From positions 1-64,000 of the forward strand of contig NZ_JABUNR010000007.1 in NCBI RefSeq assembly GCF_013343715.1: a stretch of 64,000 bases of DNA, written 5' to 3'. The position numbers were made by a program, and so were the translations under genes. The DNA is from Mesobacillus harenae. Lineage in GTDB: Bacteria; Bacillota; Bacilli; Bacillales; Cytobacillaceae. The notes under the pieces are model-generated. The model was not told the origin of the DNA. It searched no databases and worked only from the letters and a program-made list of their open reading frames with translations. Positions 36,404-45,027 of this stretch are shown piece after piece (the first letter of the stretch is position 1; each line of letters begins with the position of its first letter).

Positions 36404-36432
36404 TTGACACGTCCGCCCAAAAGTTATATAAT
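36404..36432 (+). promoter_or_regulatory. Perfect consensus sigma-A promoter of the candidate RNA
   Basis: TTGACA (36404-36409), exactly 17 bases, then TATAAT (36427-36432). No ORF starts downstream; the next feature is a structured transcript ending at a terminator. A fully consensus promoter is rare and typical of highly expressed stable RNAs. Confidence 0.85.
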
Positions 36433-36439
36433 TAAATTT

Positions 36440-36690
36440 CACGTTGCAGTAACTTGGACGATGATACTCGTAAAATAAATTTGGCGTTCTGCTTTATATA
36501 TAAAAGGACTTATTCACACTGGATCGGCTTCGGAGCCGTAAGGACATAAGAGAGGTAGGGCTTATGTCGTTTAGGTTAGACCAAGTGGAATAATGACCGC
36601 GGCAATTTATGATAAATAAATTTTACATTTTACTTGTGAGGTTGCAAGTTACTAAAAAGGCGAACCAAGCTATGGCTGGTTCGCCTTTTT
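36440..36690 (+). ncRNA. Candidate structured non-coding RNA of about 250 nt
   Basis: The transcript from the promoter at 36404 has no ORF but clear secondary structure. AGTAACTTG (36448-36456) pairs perfectly with CAAGTTACT (36645-36653), closing the molecule. TTATTCACACTGG near 36512 is nearly complementary to CCAAGTGGAATAA near 36582, forming an inner long stem. Within it are CGGCT-TCGG-AGCCG and GACATAAG...CTTATGTC hairpins. A strong terminator follows. The layout (closing stem, internal loops, apical hairpins) is that of a stable regulatory or scaffold RNA. I cannot assign a family; 6S-like and raiA-type RNAs are candidates to test. Confidence 0.7.
36659..36690 (+). terminator. Terminator of the candidate RNA (also serves the kinase gene)
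   Basis: GGCGAACCA (36659-36667) and TGGTTCGCC (36677-36685) form a 9-base-pair stem, followed by TTTTT. The complementary AAAAA on the left makes it usable on the other strand, after the histidine kinase gene. Confidence 0.92.
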
Positions 36691-36709
36691 CTATGGCATT
36701 TTTCGTTCC

Positions 36710-37963
36710 TTATTCTTTATCAATAGGGAGAGTGACGGTAACTACGGTTCCCAAATCAGGTTCACTTTTATAAGAAATGTCTCCGCCTATCGCTTCAATA
36801 ATTTTTAGCGAAACAGAAGTCCCTAGACCTGTCCCTTTATCTTTAGTGGTATAAAATAAAGTTCCGATTCGAGCTAGCTGCTCCTCATTCATTCCTTTTC
36901 CGGTATCAGCGACAATTATGATAGCCTGGTTCCCTTTTATCTCAAGCTTGATTTGTACTGTTCCACCCTCGCTTGTAGCTTCAATTGCATTTTTTATAAT
37001 ATTAACAAATGCTTGTTTTAGCTGATTCCGATCAGTCACAACAAATGCACCATGTTCCAGCTGATTCTCCACTCTAGACCCTTCCTTTAGTCCCAAAGGC
37101 TTTAACAGCAAATATACTTCCAGTACTAAATCCATAAGATTGACCTTTTCCACTTTTTCAAATTGAGGCTTGGCAAAATTCAAATAATCGTTAATGATTG
37201 ATTCCGCTCTGCCTAGCTCACTTAAGACCAAGCTAAAGTAATATTTATTAGTTCCAGACGCCTGCTTTTGCATGAGCTGTAAAAACCCTTTAACGACAGT
37301 AAGCGGATTACGTACTTCATGGGCAATTGATGCAGCTAGTTCCCCAAGGGTATTTAGTTTCTCAGCTCGAAGGATTTCCTTGCGCATTAACTGCCGCTCG
37401 ATCGCAGACTCATGTAAGTAGGCGGCACACCCAATCGCCAACACTTGGATTACGCCAAATAAGAAGATGTTAGTCATGATCGTGCCGATTTCGATCCCTG
37501 AACTGCCTTGAAAAAAGATGAAGGCAAGCAAAATACCGCACATCCCTACTGCTGGCCAAATTCCAATTAAAACGGCTATTTTGATCCTTTTTGAGGGCAT
37601 GTAGGTCCAAAATTTATCTACAAACAAGGCGGGTATAATTGAAGCTATTACTCCGCTTATATACCCGAAAAGCAGAGCATCGCCTCCTATGAAAGTTCTT
37701 GCTGCCATATAGGCTATCAAAACAATCCCCCCTGCTAAAGGGCCTCCGTATAAAAAGGCAAGAACTAAAGGGACATAACGCAAATCCCAGTATAAGCCGT
37801 AGCTCTCGAATGAAAAAAATAAACAGAGAAATACCGATAGACCCTGCAGCAAACCGAATAATATTCCCTTATTGCGTATTTGTCTATTTTCAAATACTAG
37901 GTTATAAAGGAAAATTGGCAGCAGAATAATTAACACGTGTAACAGAAGCTTTTCGGCAAGCAT
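36710..37963 (-). CDS. Membrane sensor histidine kinase (KinB-like, 5TM-LYT sensor)
   Basis: This 417-residue kinase has about six membrane helices (residues 5-185) of the 5TMR-LYT type, then a phosphoacceptor domain with His215 in ASIAHEVRNPL, and an ATPase domain with the N box FVNIIKNAIEAT, G1 DTGKGM and G2 GTGLG. Layout, size and H-box resemble Bacillus subtilis KinB, a kinase feeding the sporulation phosphorelay. No response regulator and no kapB-like gene are adjacent, which fits an orphan phosphorelay kinase. The ATG at 37963 follows GGAG with 8-base spacing. Confidence 0.88.
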   Translation of the reverse strand: MLAEKLLLHVLIILLPIFLYNLVFENRQIRNKGILFGLLQGLSVFLCLFFSFESYGLYWDLRYVPLVLAFLYGGPLAGGIVLIAYMAARTFIGGDALLFGYISGVIASIIPALFVDKFWTYMPSKRIKIAVLIGIWPAVGMCGILLAFIFFQGSSGIEIGTIMTNIFLFGVIQVLAIGCAAYLHESAIERQLMRKEILRAEKLNTLGELAASIAHEVRNPLTVVKGFLQLMQKQASGTNKYYFSLVLSELGRAESIINDYLNFAKPQFEKVEKVNLMDLVLEVYLLLKPLGLKEGSRVENQLEHGAFVVTDRNQLKQAFVNIIKNAIEATSEGGTVQIKLEIKGNQAIIIVADTGKGMNEEQLARIGTLFYTTKDKGTGLGTSVSLKIIEAIGGDISYKSEPDLGTVVTVTLPIDKE

Positions 37964-38110
37964 TGCATCTTCTCCAGTCAACAAGAAATTAAATTGTTTT
38001 AATCTTATTGATACGACATAATTTTTCTATTTCTCTATATTCTTTAAAAACAGAGCTAGATTCGATCATTAGGTTCAATATAGGTTAAAAACTGACAAAA
38101 TTTTTTTGAC

Positions 38111-38140
38111 AAAAAAACCCACTTTAAAAGTGGGTTTTTA
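38111..38140 (-). terminator. Rho-independent terminator upstream of the kinase gene
   Basis: AAAACCCACTTT and AAAGTGGGTTTT form a 12-base-pair stem followed on the minus strand by seven T. It either ends the hom operon or is the expression platform of the structured leader before it. Confidence 0.85.
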
Positions 38141-38164
38141 AATGATTTTTTATTTCACTATAGA

Positions 38165-38300
38165 GTAATCATGCTCTGCAGCCGGTTCGGGAGTCTCCCT
38201 CCTTCGGGATCTCCCTTGAATCACTTTGCCTGCAGGAATGTAATTGGGCAACCTCGAAGTAACCAAGATACGAATTTTTCAAGAGTCTCTCACCATTAAT
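38165..38300 (-). promoter_or_regulatory. Unidentified structured element between hom and the kinase gene
   Basis: On the minus strand two copies of the palindrome CTGCAG (near 38232 and 38177) enclose two tandem similar hairpins, GGGAGATCCC and GGGAGACTCCC, each followed by CGAA. About 30 bases later comes a strong terminator, then the kinase gene. The layout fits a cis-regulatory RNA. Some pieces (AAGTGATTC, CTCCCGAACC) faintly recall the ydaO/yuaA c-di-AMP riboswitch, but its conserved CAGCTAAC is absent, so I do not assign it. Confidence 0.4.
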
Positions 38301-38330
38301 CTACAATCTACAAAGGTTCTTTATCAGACT

Positions 38331-39578
38331 CTAATTAAAAAATGCTAGCGATGGAGTTTCTTGTTCTTTCAGGTGATATTCTCCTAATATTTGAAAAAAG
38401 TTTGCTCTTCCATTACGCTCGCTGAAGCTTTTCACTGTTCTTTCATCAGCATTGATTATGTAAAGCCCTTTACTGCTATCAATTTTAGAGACCAATACTG
38501 TATTGTCCCTAGAGATTTCCAATGCTTCTTTTTGTATCATTAGCCATGTTTGTTTTGTCTTTTTCTGTTGGAAAACTTCTTTCACATCATTTTCCAGTCT
38601 GAAGCTCCGTTCAATAATTCTTGGCTTTACCGCATGGATTAAATCTTCAATCATTGCACTTGCAGTCGGAAGCATCCCAGCACCAGGCCCTTGCAGGTTG
38701 ATCTTTCCCACGATATCTGCATAAATACTCACAGCATTTTCTACTCCTTCAACCGCATATAAGGGGTGGGATGGAGAGACCAATGCAGGACGGACAGATG
38801 CAATTATCGATTCTCCAGACTTTTCAACTGTTGCAATCAGCTTAAACCGCAGGCCAAGTTCTTTTGCTTCTAAAACCTGTTCCCTGGTAATCGAGCTAAT
38901 ACCTTCTCTCCATGCTGAATCCCAATCAGGCTGCCTTCCAAACGTCAATTCACTTAAGATCATTAGTTTATAGAAAGCGTCAAATCCTTGTATATCATTA
39001 GTGGGATCAGCCTCTGCAAACCCCTTTTGCTGGGCTGATTTCAAAGCAGCTTGAAAGGTCTCATTCTTCTCCCGCATTTCTGTCAAAATGAAATTTGATG
39101 TTCCATTCAGGATACCCTCTAGTTTTGTAACCCGGTTTATATTTAGAAGCTGGGTGATTGTCTGGATAACAGGAATTCCACCAGCCACGGTCGCTTCAAA
39201 ACCAATTGATACACCATGCTTTTCGGCAAGTATTTTCAACTCCCCGCCATGGTGGGCAAACATCTCTTTATTCGCCGTTATTACGTGGCTGCCTCTTTTA
39301 ATCATTTCCTTTAAATAAGAGAATGCAGGTTCCTTCCCGACAATAGCCTCTATCACAATGTCGAGCTCCGAAAGCTGGAGGATCTCTCTAAAATCAGTTG
39401 TTACAAGAATTCCCTCGTTAATATCCCGATCTTTTTGATGATTCTTTACCAAAATGGCTGCTATCTCAACCTTTTTCCCAAGAACAGCACTAAGCTCCTC
39501 CTGATGGGAATGGACCGTCTGGTAAACTCCTTGGCCAACCGTTCCAAATCCTAACAAGGCTATTTTAATGGTAGACAT
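38331..39578 (-). CDS. hom: Homoserine dehydrogenase
   Basis: This 415-residue enzyme reduces aspartate-4-semialdehyde to homoserine. The Rossmann motif is LLGFGTVGQGVY near residue 8. The catalytic region has GSHVITANKE, FEATVAGGIPVI, GILNGTSNFIL and GFAEADPTNDIQGFDA, with the conserved Lys and Asp/Glu residues. The C-terminal 80 residues do not look like a canonical ACT domain. It is the last gene of the SAM-riboswitch operon and overlaps metX by 19 bases. It is likely dedicated to methionine synthesis, with a second hom for threonine elsewhere expected. Confidence 0.92.
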   Translation of the reverse strand: MSTIKIALLGFGTVGQGVYQTVHSHQEELSAVLGKKVEIAAILVKNHQKDRDINEGILVTTDFREILQLSELDIVIEAIVGKEPAFSYLKEMIKRGSHVITANKEMFAHHGGELKILAEKHGVSIGFEATVAGGIPVIQTITQLLNINRVTKLEGILNGTSNFILTEMREKNETFQAALKSAQQKGFAEADPTNDIQGFDAFYKLMILSELTFGRQPDWDSAWREGISSITREQVLEAKELGLRFKLIATVEKSGESIIASVRPALVSPSHPLYAVEGVENAVSIYADIVGKINLQGPGAGMLPTASAMIEDLIHAVKPRIIERSFRLENDVKEVFQQKKTKQTWLMIQKEALEISRDNTVLVSKIDSSKGLYIINADERTVKSFSERNGRANFFQILGEYHLKEQETPSLAFFN

Positions 39579-40690
39579 GCCTTCACATCCTTTATGCCGT
39601 TACTATTGAGTTCTTCTTTTATAATAGGCCCCCACTTGTCAAATTCCGCAAGAAATCCATCATGGCCGTAATCCGTTTCAATTTTATAGAACTCCGCTGA
39701 ATGTCTTCGTTGTTTTAATTCCTGTATCACCTGGTCGATTTCGGCGGGAGGATACAATAAATCCCCCTCAAAACCTATCGCTGTGACCCTTGCTTTTACT
39801 CTTTTTACTGCTTCTCGCCACCCATTGCGGTTAAAGCCAATATCATGCAAGTTCATCGCTTGAAGCAATGTAAGATAACTATTTGCATCAAATCGGGCTG
39901 AAAGCTTTTCTCCCTGATACGTTAGATAAGATTCTATATCGTAAACTTCATTTACTTGGCGCCTGTTAAATCGCTTATTAAACAGCTTGGCGGAACGATA
40001 AGTAACCATTCCTGTCATTCTTGCAATTTCAAGTCCTTTTAAAATTGTATCGGGCTCATAATCTCCATTATTCCAATCCGGATCTTTAATGATTGCTTGT
40101 TTCCCGATCGTATTAAACGCAATGGCATAATCGCTAAGGTAGGGTGTAGCGGCTATGATTATCAAACTATCCATAAAAGCAGGATAGATAATCCCCCATT
40201 CAAAAGCTTGCATTCCACCAAGAGATCCACCTATAACCGCCCTTAGTCTTCCCACACCTAGGGTTCGGAGGGCTGCATATTGGGCATTAACCATATCCCG
40301 AACGGTTAACACAGGGAAATTAGAACGGTAACGCTGGCCTGTTTCAGGATTGACACTCATAGGGCCAGTTGAACCAGAGCAGCCCCCAAGCACATTAAAT
40401 GTGATAACTTGAAACTGATTTAAATCAACATACGAACCTTGGGCGATTAGTCCGTTCCACCAGCCTGTGCTTCCATCAGTGCCCACTGTATACTGAGAGC
40501 CTGTAAGTGCGTGGCACACAAGAACGACAGGTGCTGAAACAGCACCTGCTCGTTCATAAGCTAAGACTAAGTTTTTAACTATTTCGCCATTCTCCAACAG
40601 GAAATCACCAACCGAGACAGTTCCTTCCTGATATACATATTGTCCTGCTGTAACTCTGCTATGATCGCTGATAGACTTGTTCGAGATCAC
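39560..40690 (-). CDS. metX: Homoserine O-acetyltransferase
   Basis: This 376-residue alpha/beta-hydrolase transfers acetyl from acetyl-CoA to homoserine. The nucleophile Ser lies in GGSLGGMQAFEW, the oxyanion/binding motif is GGCSGSTGP, the catalytic Asp precedes LLYPPAE and the His is in DYGHDGFL. The start is GTG at 40690, overlapping the upstream acyl-CoA synthetase by 32 bases, without an obvious strong ribosome binding site, which suggests translational coupling. It forms the substrate for the MetY encoded at the head of the operon. Acetyl rather than succinyl specificity is inferred from this pairing. Confidence 0.93.
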   Translation of the reverse strand: MISNKSISDHSRVTAGQYVYQEGTVSVGDFLLENGEIVKNLVLAYERAGAVSAPVVLVCHALTGSQYTVGTDGSTGWWNGLIAQGSYVDLNQFQVITFNVLGGCSGSTGPMSVNPETGQRYRSNFPVLTVRDMVNAQYAALRTLGVGRLRAVIGGSLGGMQAFEWGIIYPAFMDSLIIIAATPYLSDYAIAFNTIGKQAIIKDPDWNNGDYEPDTILKGLEIARMTGMVTYRSAKLFNKRFNRRQVNEVYDIESYLTYQGEKLSARFDANSYLTLLQAMNLHDIGFNRNGWREAVKRVKARVTAIGFEGDLLYPPAEIDQVIQELKQRRHSAEFYKIETDYGHDGFLAEFDKWGPIIKEELNSNGIKDVKACLPLK

Positions 40691-42374
40691 GTTTCTTCAG
40701 CTCTCTTCTTAATATTTTTCCGCTTATTGGGGTTTTAGGTAATTCCTCCAAAATCTCAATTTCTCTTGGTGCTGCATGGGCAGCTAATTTCTGTTTAACA
40801 AATCGGGTTATGTCTGCCAACAGCAATTCATTCTCTACAAACCCCTTTTTAAGAACAATATAAGCTTTGACTATTTCCCCCCGAACTGGATCAGGCTTTC
40901 CGATTACTCCAGCTTCCGCAACCGCTTCATGTTCAATCAGCTTGCTTTCTACTTCAAAAGGTCCAATCCGCTCACCGGAAGAATTAATCATATCGTCACT
41001 CCGGCCTTGGAAAAAAATATAGCCGTCTTCGTCTTGATAAGCAAGGTCCCCCGAAACATACCAGTCTTTGAACGGGAAGTATGTAGAAAACTTTTCAGGA
41101 TTTTTCCAGACCTCTTTCATCATCGATGGCCATGATGCTTTAATCCCTAGATGTCCGATTTCACCAGAGGGAAGCGGATTTCCGTTATCATCAAGTACCG
41201 CTGCTTTAATTCCTGGAATCGGCCTGCCCATTGAACCAGGCTTAATAGCTTGGGATGGCAGATTAACGATAAGCTGTGCACCAGTCTCCGTCATCCACCA
41301 TGTATCGTGAATTCTTTTTCCTAAAGACTCGACACCCCACGTGATAACTTCTGGATTTAGTGGTTCTCCAACACTTAGAATATGGCGGAGCGAGTTTAGA
41401 TTATATTGTTGTAAAAGCTTATTGCCTTCAGCTTTCAGCATTCTAAAAGCCGTTGGCGCGCTGTACCAGACAGTGACCTTCGCTTTCTCGATCACAGAAT
41501 ACCATGAATCAGCATTAAAACGTCCTCCATTGACCACGACCGCAGCTCCGTTCAGCCAGGGAGCAAATATTCCATAGACAGTGCCCGTCACCCAGCCAGG
41601 ATGAGCTGTACACCAGTACACATCATCCTCCTTTAAATCGAGCACCCATTTACCTGTCTGATATTGCTGTATCATTGCCCTGTGCGCGTGAATAATACCC
41701 TTAGGCTTTCCGGTTGAACCGCTCGTATAGTGAATATTCAGAGGGGCCTCTAAACCAACCCACTCAATTGGAGAACCGGTTGTGTTTGTTTCGGCCAGTT
41801 CTTGGTTTAAGGAAATTTCATTTGCATCACAATCATCCGGCTCGCCTGTAATAAACACTTTTTCCAGGCATGGGAGATCCTGCTTCGGAACCCGTTTAAC
41901 CAGTTCAGGATCGGAAATTAAGAAACGGCCTTCGCAATCTGAAATCCTGTCCCTTATTGCTTCTTCCATAAAAGCTTCAAAGAGAGGCCCGGCAATTGCC
42001 CCAACTTTAACTGCTGCTATCATGGCCAGGTAACAATCTGGGTGTTTGGGAAGAAAGATAAACACCACATCTCCGCTTTGGACACCATGCTTTTTCAGTA
42101 CCCTTGCGAGCTGGTCGGTTTTTTCTTTTACTTCTGAAAAGGTAAGTTTATATTCTTCTTCACCATTTAAATAATGTAGAGCTACCCTATCTCCTCGCCC
42201 TTCATCTACATGCCGGTCGATACATTCATATGCCATGTTTACGTTCCCTGTTGTATGCCAGCTAAAATTCCTTTCGGCCTCTTTCCAGGAGAAACTTTTG
42301 GATTGCTCTTCATAATTCGATAGATTAGCTGCCCTTACTGCCTCTTTATTTGGCAGGAGTATTGGATTTTTCAT
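40659..42374 (-). CDS. AcsA-like acetyl-CoA synthetase (AMP-forming) in the methionine operon
   Basis: This 571-residue adenylate-forming enzyme resembles Bacillus subtilis AcsA closely, with IAGPLFEAFME, YTSGSTGKPKG (AMP-binding), the Trp-rich WVTGTVYGIFAPWLNGA, TWWMTETG and the C-terminal GKILRRE lysine motif that makes the acyl-adenylate. Together these predict acetate (possibly propionate) as substrate. Its position between the importer and metX, with overlaps on both sides, suggests it supplies acetyl-CoA for homoserine acetylation, for instance by recycling the acetate released by MetY. That link is inference. Confidence 0.85.
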   Translation of the reverse strand: MKNPILLPNKEAVRAANLSNYEEQSKSFSWKEAERNFSWHTTGNVNMAYECIDRHVDEGRGDRVALHYLNGEEEYKLTFSEVKEKTDQLARVLKKHGVQSGDVVFIFLPKHPDCYLAMIAAVKVGAIAGPLFEAFMEEAIRDRISDCEGRFLISDPELVKRVPKQDLPCLEKVFITGEPDDCDANEISLNQELAETNTTGSPIEWVGLEAPLNIHYTSGSTGKPKGIIHAHRAMIQQYQTGKWVLDLKEDDVYWCTAHPGWVTGTVYGIFAPWLNGAAVVVNGGRFNADSWYSVIEKAKVTVWYSAPTAFRMLKAEGNKLLQQYNLNSLRHILSVGEPLNPEVITWGVESLGKRIHDTWWMTETGAQLIVNLPSQAIKPGSMGRPIPGIKAAVLDDNGNPLPSGEIGHLGIKASWPSMMKEVWKNPEKFSTYFPFKDWYVSGDLAYQDEDGYIFFQGRSDDMINSSGERIGPFEVESKLIEHEAVAEAGVIGKPDPVRGEIVKAYIVLKKGFVENELLLADITRFVKQKLAAHAAPREIEILEELPKTPISGKILRRELKKRDLEQVYQRS

Positions 42375-43119
42375 AGTGATCCTCCTGGCTTGTTTTATTT
42401 AAGTTTAAAAAGGACAGAATTTCTTCCTTTTGTCTGGCAAGCTCTGCATCCCCGCGTGATCGAGGTCTTGGCTGCTGAACTGTTAGCTCCTTATATACCT
42501 CTCCCGGCTGTCCCCTTAAGATGATAATTCGATCGCAAAGGTAGAGAGCCTCATCAATATCATGTGTTACCAAAACCATGGTCGTTTGATATTGCTTCCA
42601 TATGCTCAGTAAAAGATCCTGAAGCTGCATTTTTGTAAAAGCATCCAGTGCACTGAACGGTTCGTCTAAAAGCAATATTTCTGGTTTTGTTATCAAAGAC
42701 CTTGCGATGGAAACACGCTGAGCCATACCGCCTGATAAATCTTTTGGATAGTGGCCTTCAAAGCCAGCAAGCCCTACCAGGTTTGTGAACTCCTCAGCTT
42801 GCTTCTGTTTTTTAGCTGCCCCTTTAAGGCCAAAGGCAATATTCTCAAGCGCCGTCAGCCACGGCATTAACCGGGGCTCTTGAAATATGATCCCGATATC
42901 TTTATGAACCGACTTGATTGCATTGCCGTTGACCTTCACATGGCCTGTATATTCCTGATCAAGCCCTGAGAGTACGCGGAGCAGGGTGCTCTTACCGCAT
43001 CCGCTTGTTCCGAGAACACCAATAACTTCCCCTTTTTCTGCTTCTAAGCTTACGTTTTTAAATCCAGCACTTCCGTTTGCGAACGTTCTGGATATATTTT
43101 CGAGTGCTAGCATCTTCAT
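42346..43119 (-). CDS. ABC importer ATP-binding protein (SsuB/TauB-like)
   Basis: This 257-residue ATPase has Walker A GTSGCGKST, the Q-loop IIFQEPRLMPWLTALENIAFGL, signature DLSGGMAQRVSIARSL and Walker B ILLLDEPFSALDAFT. These sequences are typical of nitrate/sulfonate/taurine importers. The ATG at 43119 follows AAGGGAAG. The longer reading to 43158 would overlap the permease by 31 bases. It overlaps the acetyl-CoA synthetase gene by 29 bases. Confidence 0.88.
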   Translation of the reverse strand: MKMLALENISRTFANGSAGFKNVSLEAEKGEVIGVLGTSGCGKSTLLRVLSGLDQEYTGHVKVNGNAIKSVHKDIGIIFQEPRLMPWLTALENIAFGLKGAAKKQKQAEEFTNLVGLAGFEGHYPKDLSGGMAQRVSIARSLITKPEILLLDEPFSALDAFTKMQLQDLLLSIWKQYQTTMVLVTHDIDEALYLCDRIIILRGQPGEVYKELTVQQPRPRSRGDAELARQKEEILSFLNLNKTSQEDHYEKSNTPAK

Positions 43120-43127
43120 TCTTCCCT

Positions 43128-43964
43128 TCAGGCTTTCTTGCCAATGCTGTCTTGCCAATGAAGCGCTCTGTCTTCTAGCTTCTTCAAAAGTGAATCAGAT
43201 GTCTTTCCTAAAATCGCAATTAAAACTATGCTGGCGATCACTAGGTCAGGAGAATACGTATTTTGTCCAACAACTAGCAAGTAGCCAACTCCCTTACTTG
43301 CTCCCATGAGTTCGGCGGCTACAACAAACATCCAGCCAAGCCCAAGCCCGCTTCTGATCCCTACCAAAAATGAAGGAAGAGAGGCCGGCAAAATAATTCT
43401 CTTAATTAACTCAAAATCGGAAAAGTTGTAGATTTTACCGACTTCAATTAACTTTCGATCAACACCTTGAATACCTGAGACGATATTTAAATATACCGGA
43501 AAGAAAACACCAACAGCGATTAGTGTAATCTTTGATGGCTCAGCAATTCCCATCCAAAGAATAAAGAGCGGTACCCATGCCAATGAAGGAATTGCTCTGA
43601 ATGCCTGGATAAGTGGGTCAAGCAGGTGCTCAGCTGTTTTGGCATAGCCGACTAAAGCTCCAAGAACTACAGCAGCTGAAACTCCTATTACGAACCCAAA
43701 AAAGATTCTGTATAGTGTAATTCCTACATGCCCATACAATGAACCGTCATTTACCATTTCAGCCAACTTATCAAATACAGCTGTCGGAGCCGGCATTAAA
43801 TGACTTTCAAAAACACCAATGTGGCTTAGATATTGCCAGACCACGAGAAGTACAGCAGGAATGGCACTTCCTAGCAAAATACCGCGAAGCTTTCTTGGCA
43901 TTTGAACACGAACCTTTGATTTCACACTGATTTGCCTTGACAATACTTCTTCCTTGCCGCTCAT
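43128..43964 (-). CDS. ABC importer permease (SsuC/TauC-like)
   Basis: This 278-residue permease has six membrane helices and the EAA motif near residue 195 (EVGKIYNFSDFELIKRIILP). The LIQAFRAIPSLAWVPLFILWMGIAEPSK-type segment and GLGLGWMFVVAAELMGA are diagnostic of the nitrate/sulfonate/bicarbonate family. It lies 9 bases upstream of the ATPase start and belongs to the SAM-controlled operon. Confidence 0.88.
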   Translation of the reverse strand: MSGKEEVLSRQISVKSKVRVQMPRKLRGILLGSAIPAVLLVVWQYLSHIGVFESHLMPAPTAVFDKLAEMVNDGSLYGHVGITLYRIFFGFVIGVSAAVVLGALVGYAKTAEHLLDPLIQAFRAIPSLAWVPLFILWMGIAEPSKITLIAVGVFFPVYLNIVSGIQGVDRKLIEVGKIYNFSDFELIKRIILPASLPSFLVGIRSGLGLGWMFVVAAELMGASKGVGYLLVVGQNTYSPDLVIASIVLIAILGKTSDSLLKKLEDRALHWQDSIGKKA

Positions 43965-44011
43965 CTCATGACCTCCTAGTTTTATATCCGGGCTTTACGC
44001 CCGGAAAGATA

Positions 44012-44998
44012 TTATTTGTTTATTACCTTTTCAGCGAATTTCGGATTGATTAACGAGTTGACGATCTCTTCTACGTTTGCATCCTTTTGAATAACATCAC
44101 CCTGCTGCAGTACATCACCCGCAGCTGTAATCGATTGAATTTGAGCATCTCCCGGAATTGGGTTTGATAAATCCGTCCGCTCCAGCTGCTTCGCTGCAAC
44201 ATCTGGTTTAATCTGGGCTTGTTCAGCTAATATTTCTGCTGTTTTATCTGGATTTTCTTCCGCCCACACTCTGGCCTTTTCGTATAGCTCAATAACTTTC
44301 TCAACATACTCAGGGTATTCTTCGGCAAATTCAGAGCGTACATTTAAAACTCCATACGTATTAAAATCAGCATTACGGTAAAATAACTCAGCTCCCGTTT
44401 CCAATTCAACTTTTGCCATATGGGGATCCAAACCTGCCCATGCATCAACCTGACCGGTTCCAAGTGCAGCTGCTCCATCACCATGCTGAAGGTTGACAAT
44501 TTCCACATCCGAAGCACTTAAGCCTTCTTCATTCAGGGCACGCAGAAGGAAGATATACGGATCAGTTCCTAATGTAGCGGCTACCTTTTTCCCTTTTAAA
44601 TCTTTAACAGACTTTATGTTGGAATCTGTAGTGACAAGCGCTGTCCACTCTGGCTTAGAGTAGATATATACACTTTCGATCGGAGATCCTTTGGCTTTTG
44701 CCATTAAAGCAGCCGCTCCTGCCGTTGACCCAAAATCAACACTTTTGCTATTAAGAAACTCAAGGGCCTTATTACTTCCTTGGCTAAGTACAAATTCAAC
44801 TTCTATTCCTTCTTTTTCAAATGCTTCCTCTGCCCAGCCATTTTCCTTCAAAACAAGGCTCACTGGAGAATAATACGCATAATCCAGAACTATTTTTTCA
44901 GGTTTAACCTGATCTTTTCCACTTGCATTATTTGAACAGCCTGCTGCTGCAATAGTTACTATTGCTGCCAATAAAACGTAAATTAACTTTTTCATCAT
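44012..44998 (-). CDS. ABC importer substrate-binding lipoprotein (SsuA/TauA-like)
   Basis: This 328-residue secreted protein begins with a signal ending in the lipobox AAAGC. The mature part has the NMT1/SsuA-like fold (VKDLKGKKVAATLGTDPYI near residue 130, GTGQVDAWAGLDPHMA near 180). It lies directly after metY. Being inside a SAM-riboswitch operon, its ligand is probably a sulfur compound usable for methionine synthesis, such as a sulfonate. No desulfonating monooxygenase gene (ssuD/tauD) is in the operon, so the ligand is open. Confidence 0.88.
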   Translation of the reverse strand: MMKKLIYVLLAAIVTIAAAGCSNNASGKDQVKPEKIVLDYAYYSPVSLVLKENGWAEEAFEKEGIEVEFVLSQGSNKALEFLNSKSVDFGSTAGAAALMAKAKGSPIESVYIYSKPEWTALVTTDSNIKSVKDLKGKKVAATLGTDPYIFLLRALNEEGLSASDVEIVNLQHGDGAAALGTGQVDAWAGLDPHMAKVELETGAELFYRNADFNTYGVLNVRSEFAEEYPEYVEKVIELYEKARVWAEENPDKTAEILAEQAQIKPDVAAKQLERTDLSNPIPGDAQIQSITAAGDVLQQGDVIQKDANVEEIVNSLINPKFAEKVINK

Positions 44999-45027
44999 CG
45001 TTTCTCCCTTGAAATAATATTTTTTAG

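Noticed and set aside
38165-38300. A confident c-di-AMP (ydaO/yuaA) riboswitch
   Set aside because: Only short stretches agree, and the conserved CAGCTAAC near the 3' end is missing.
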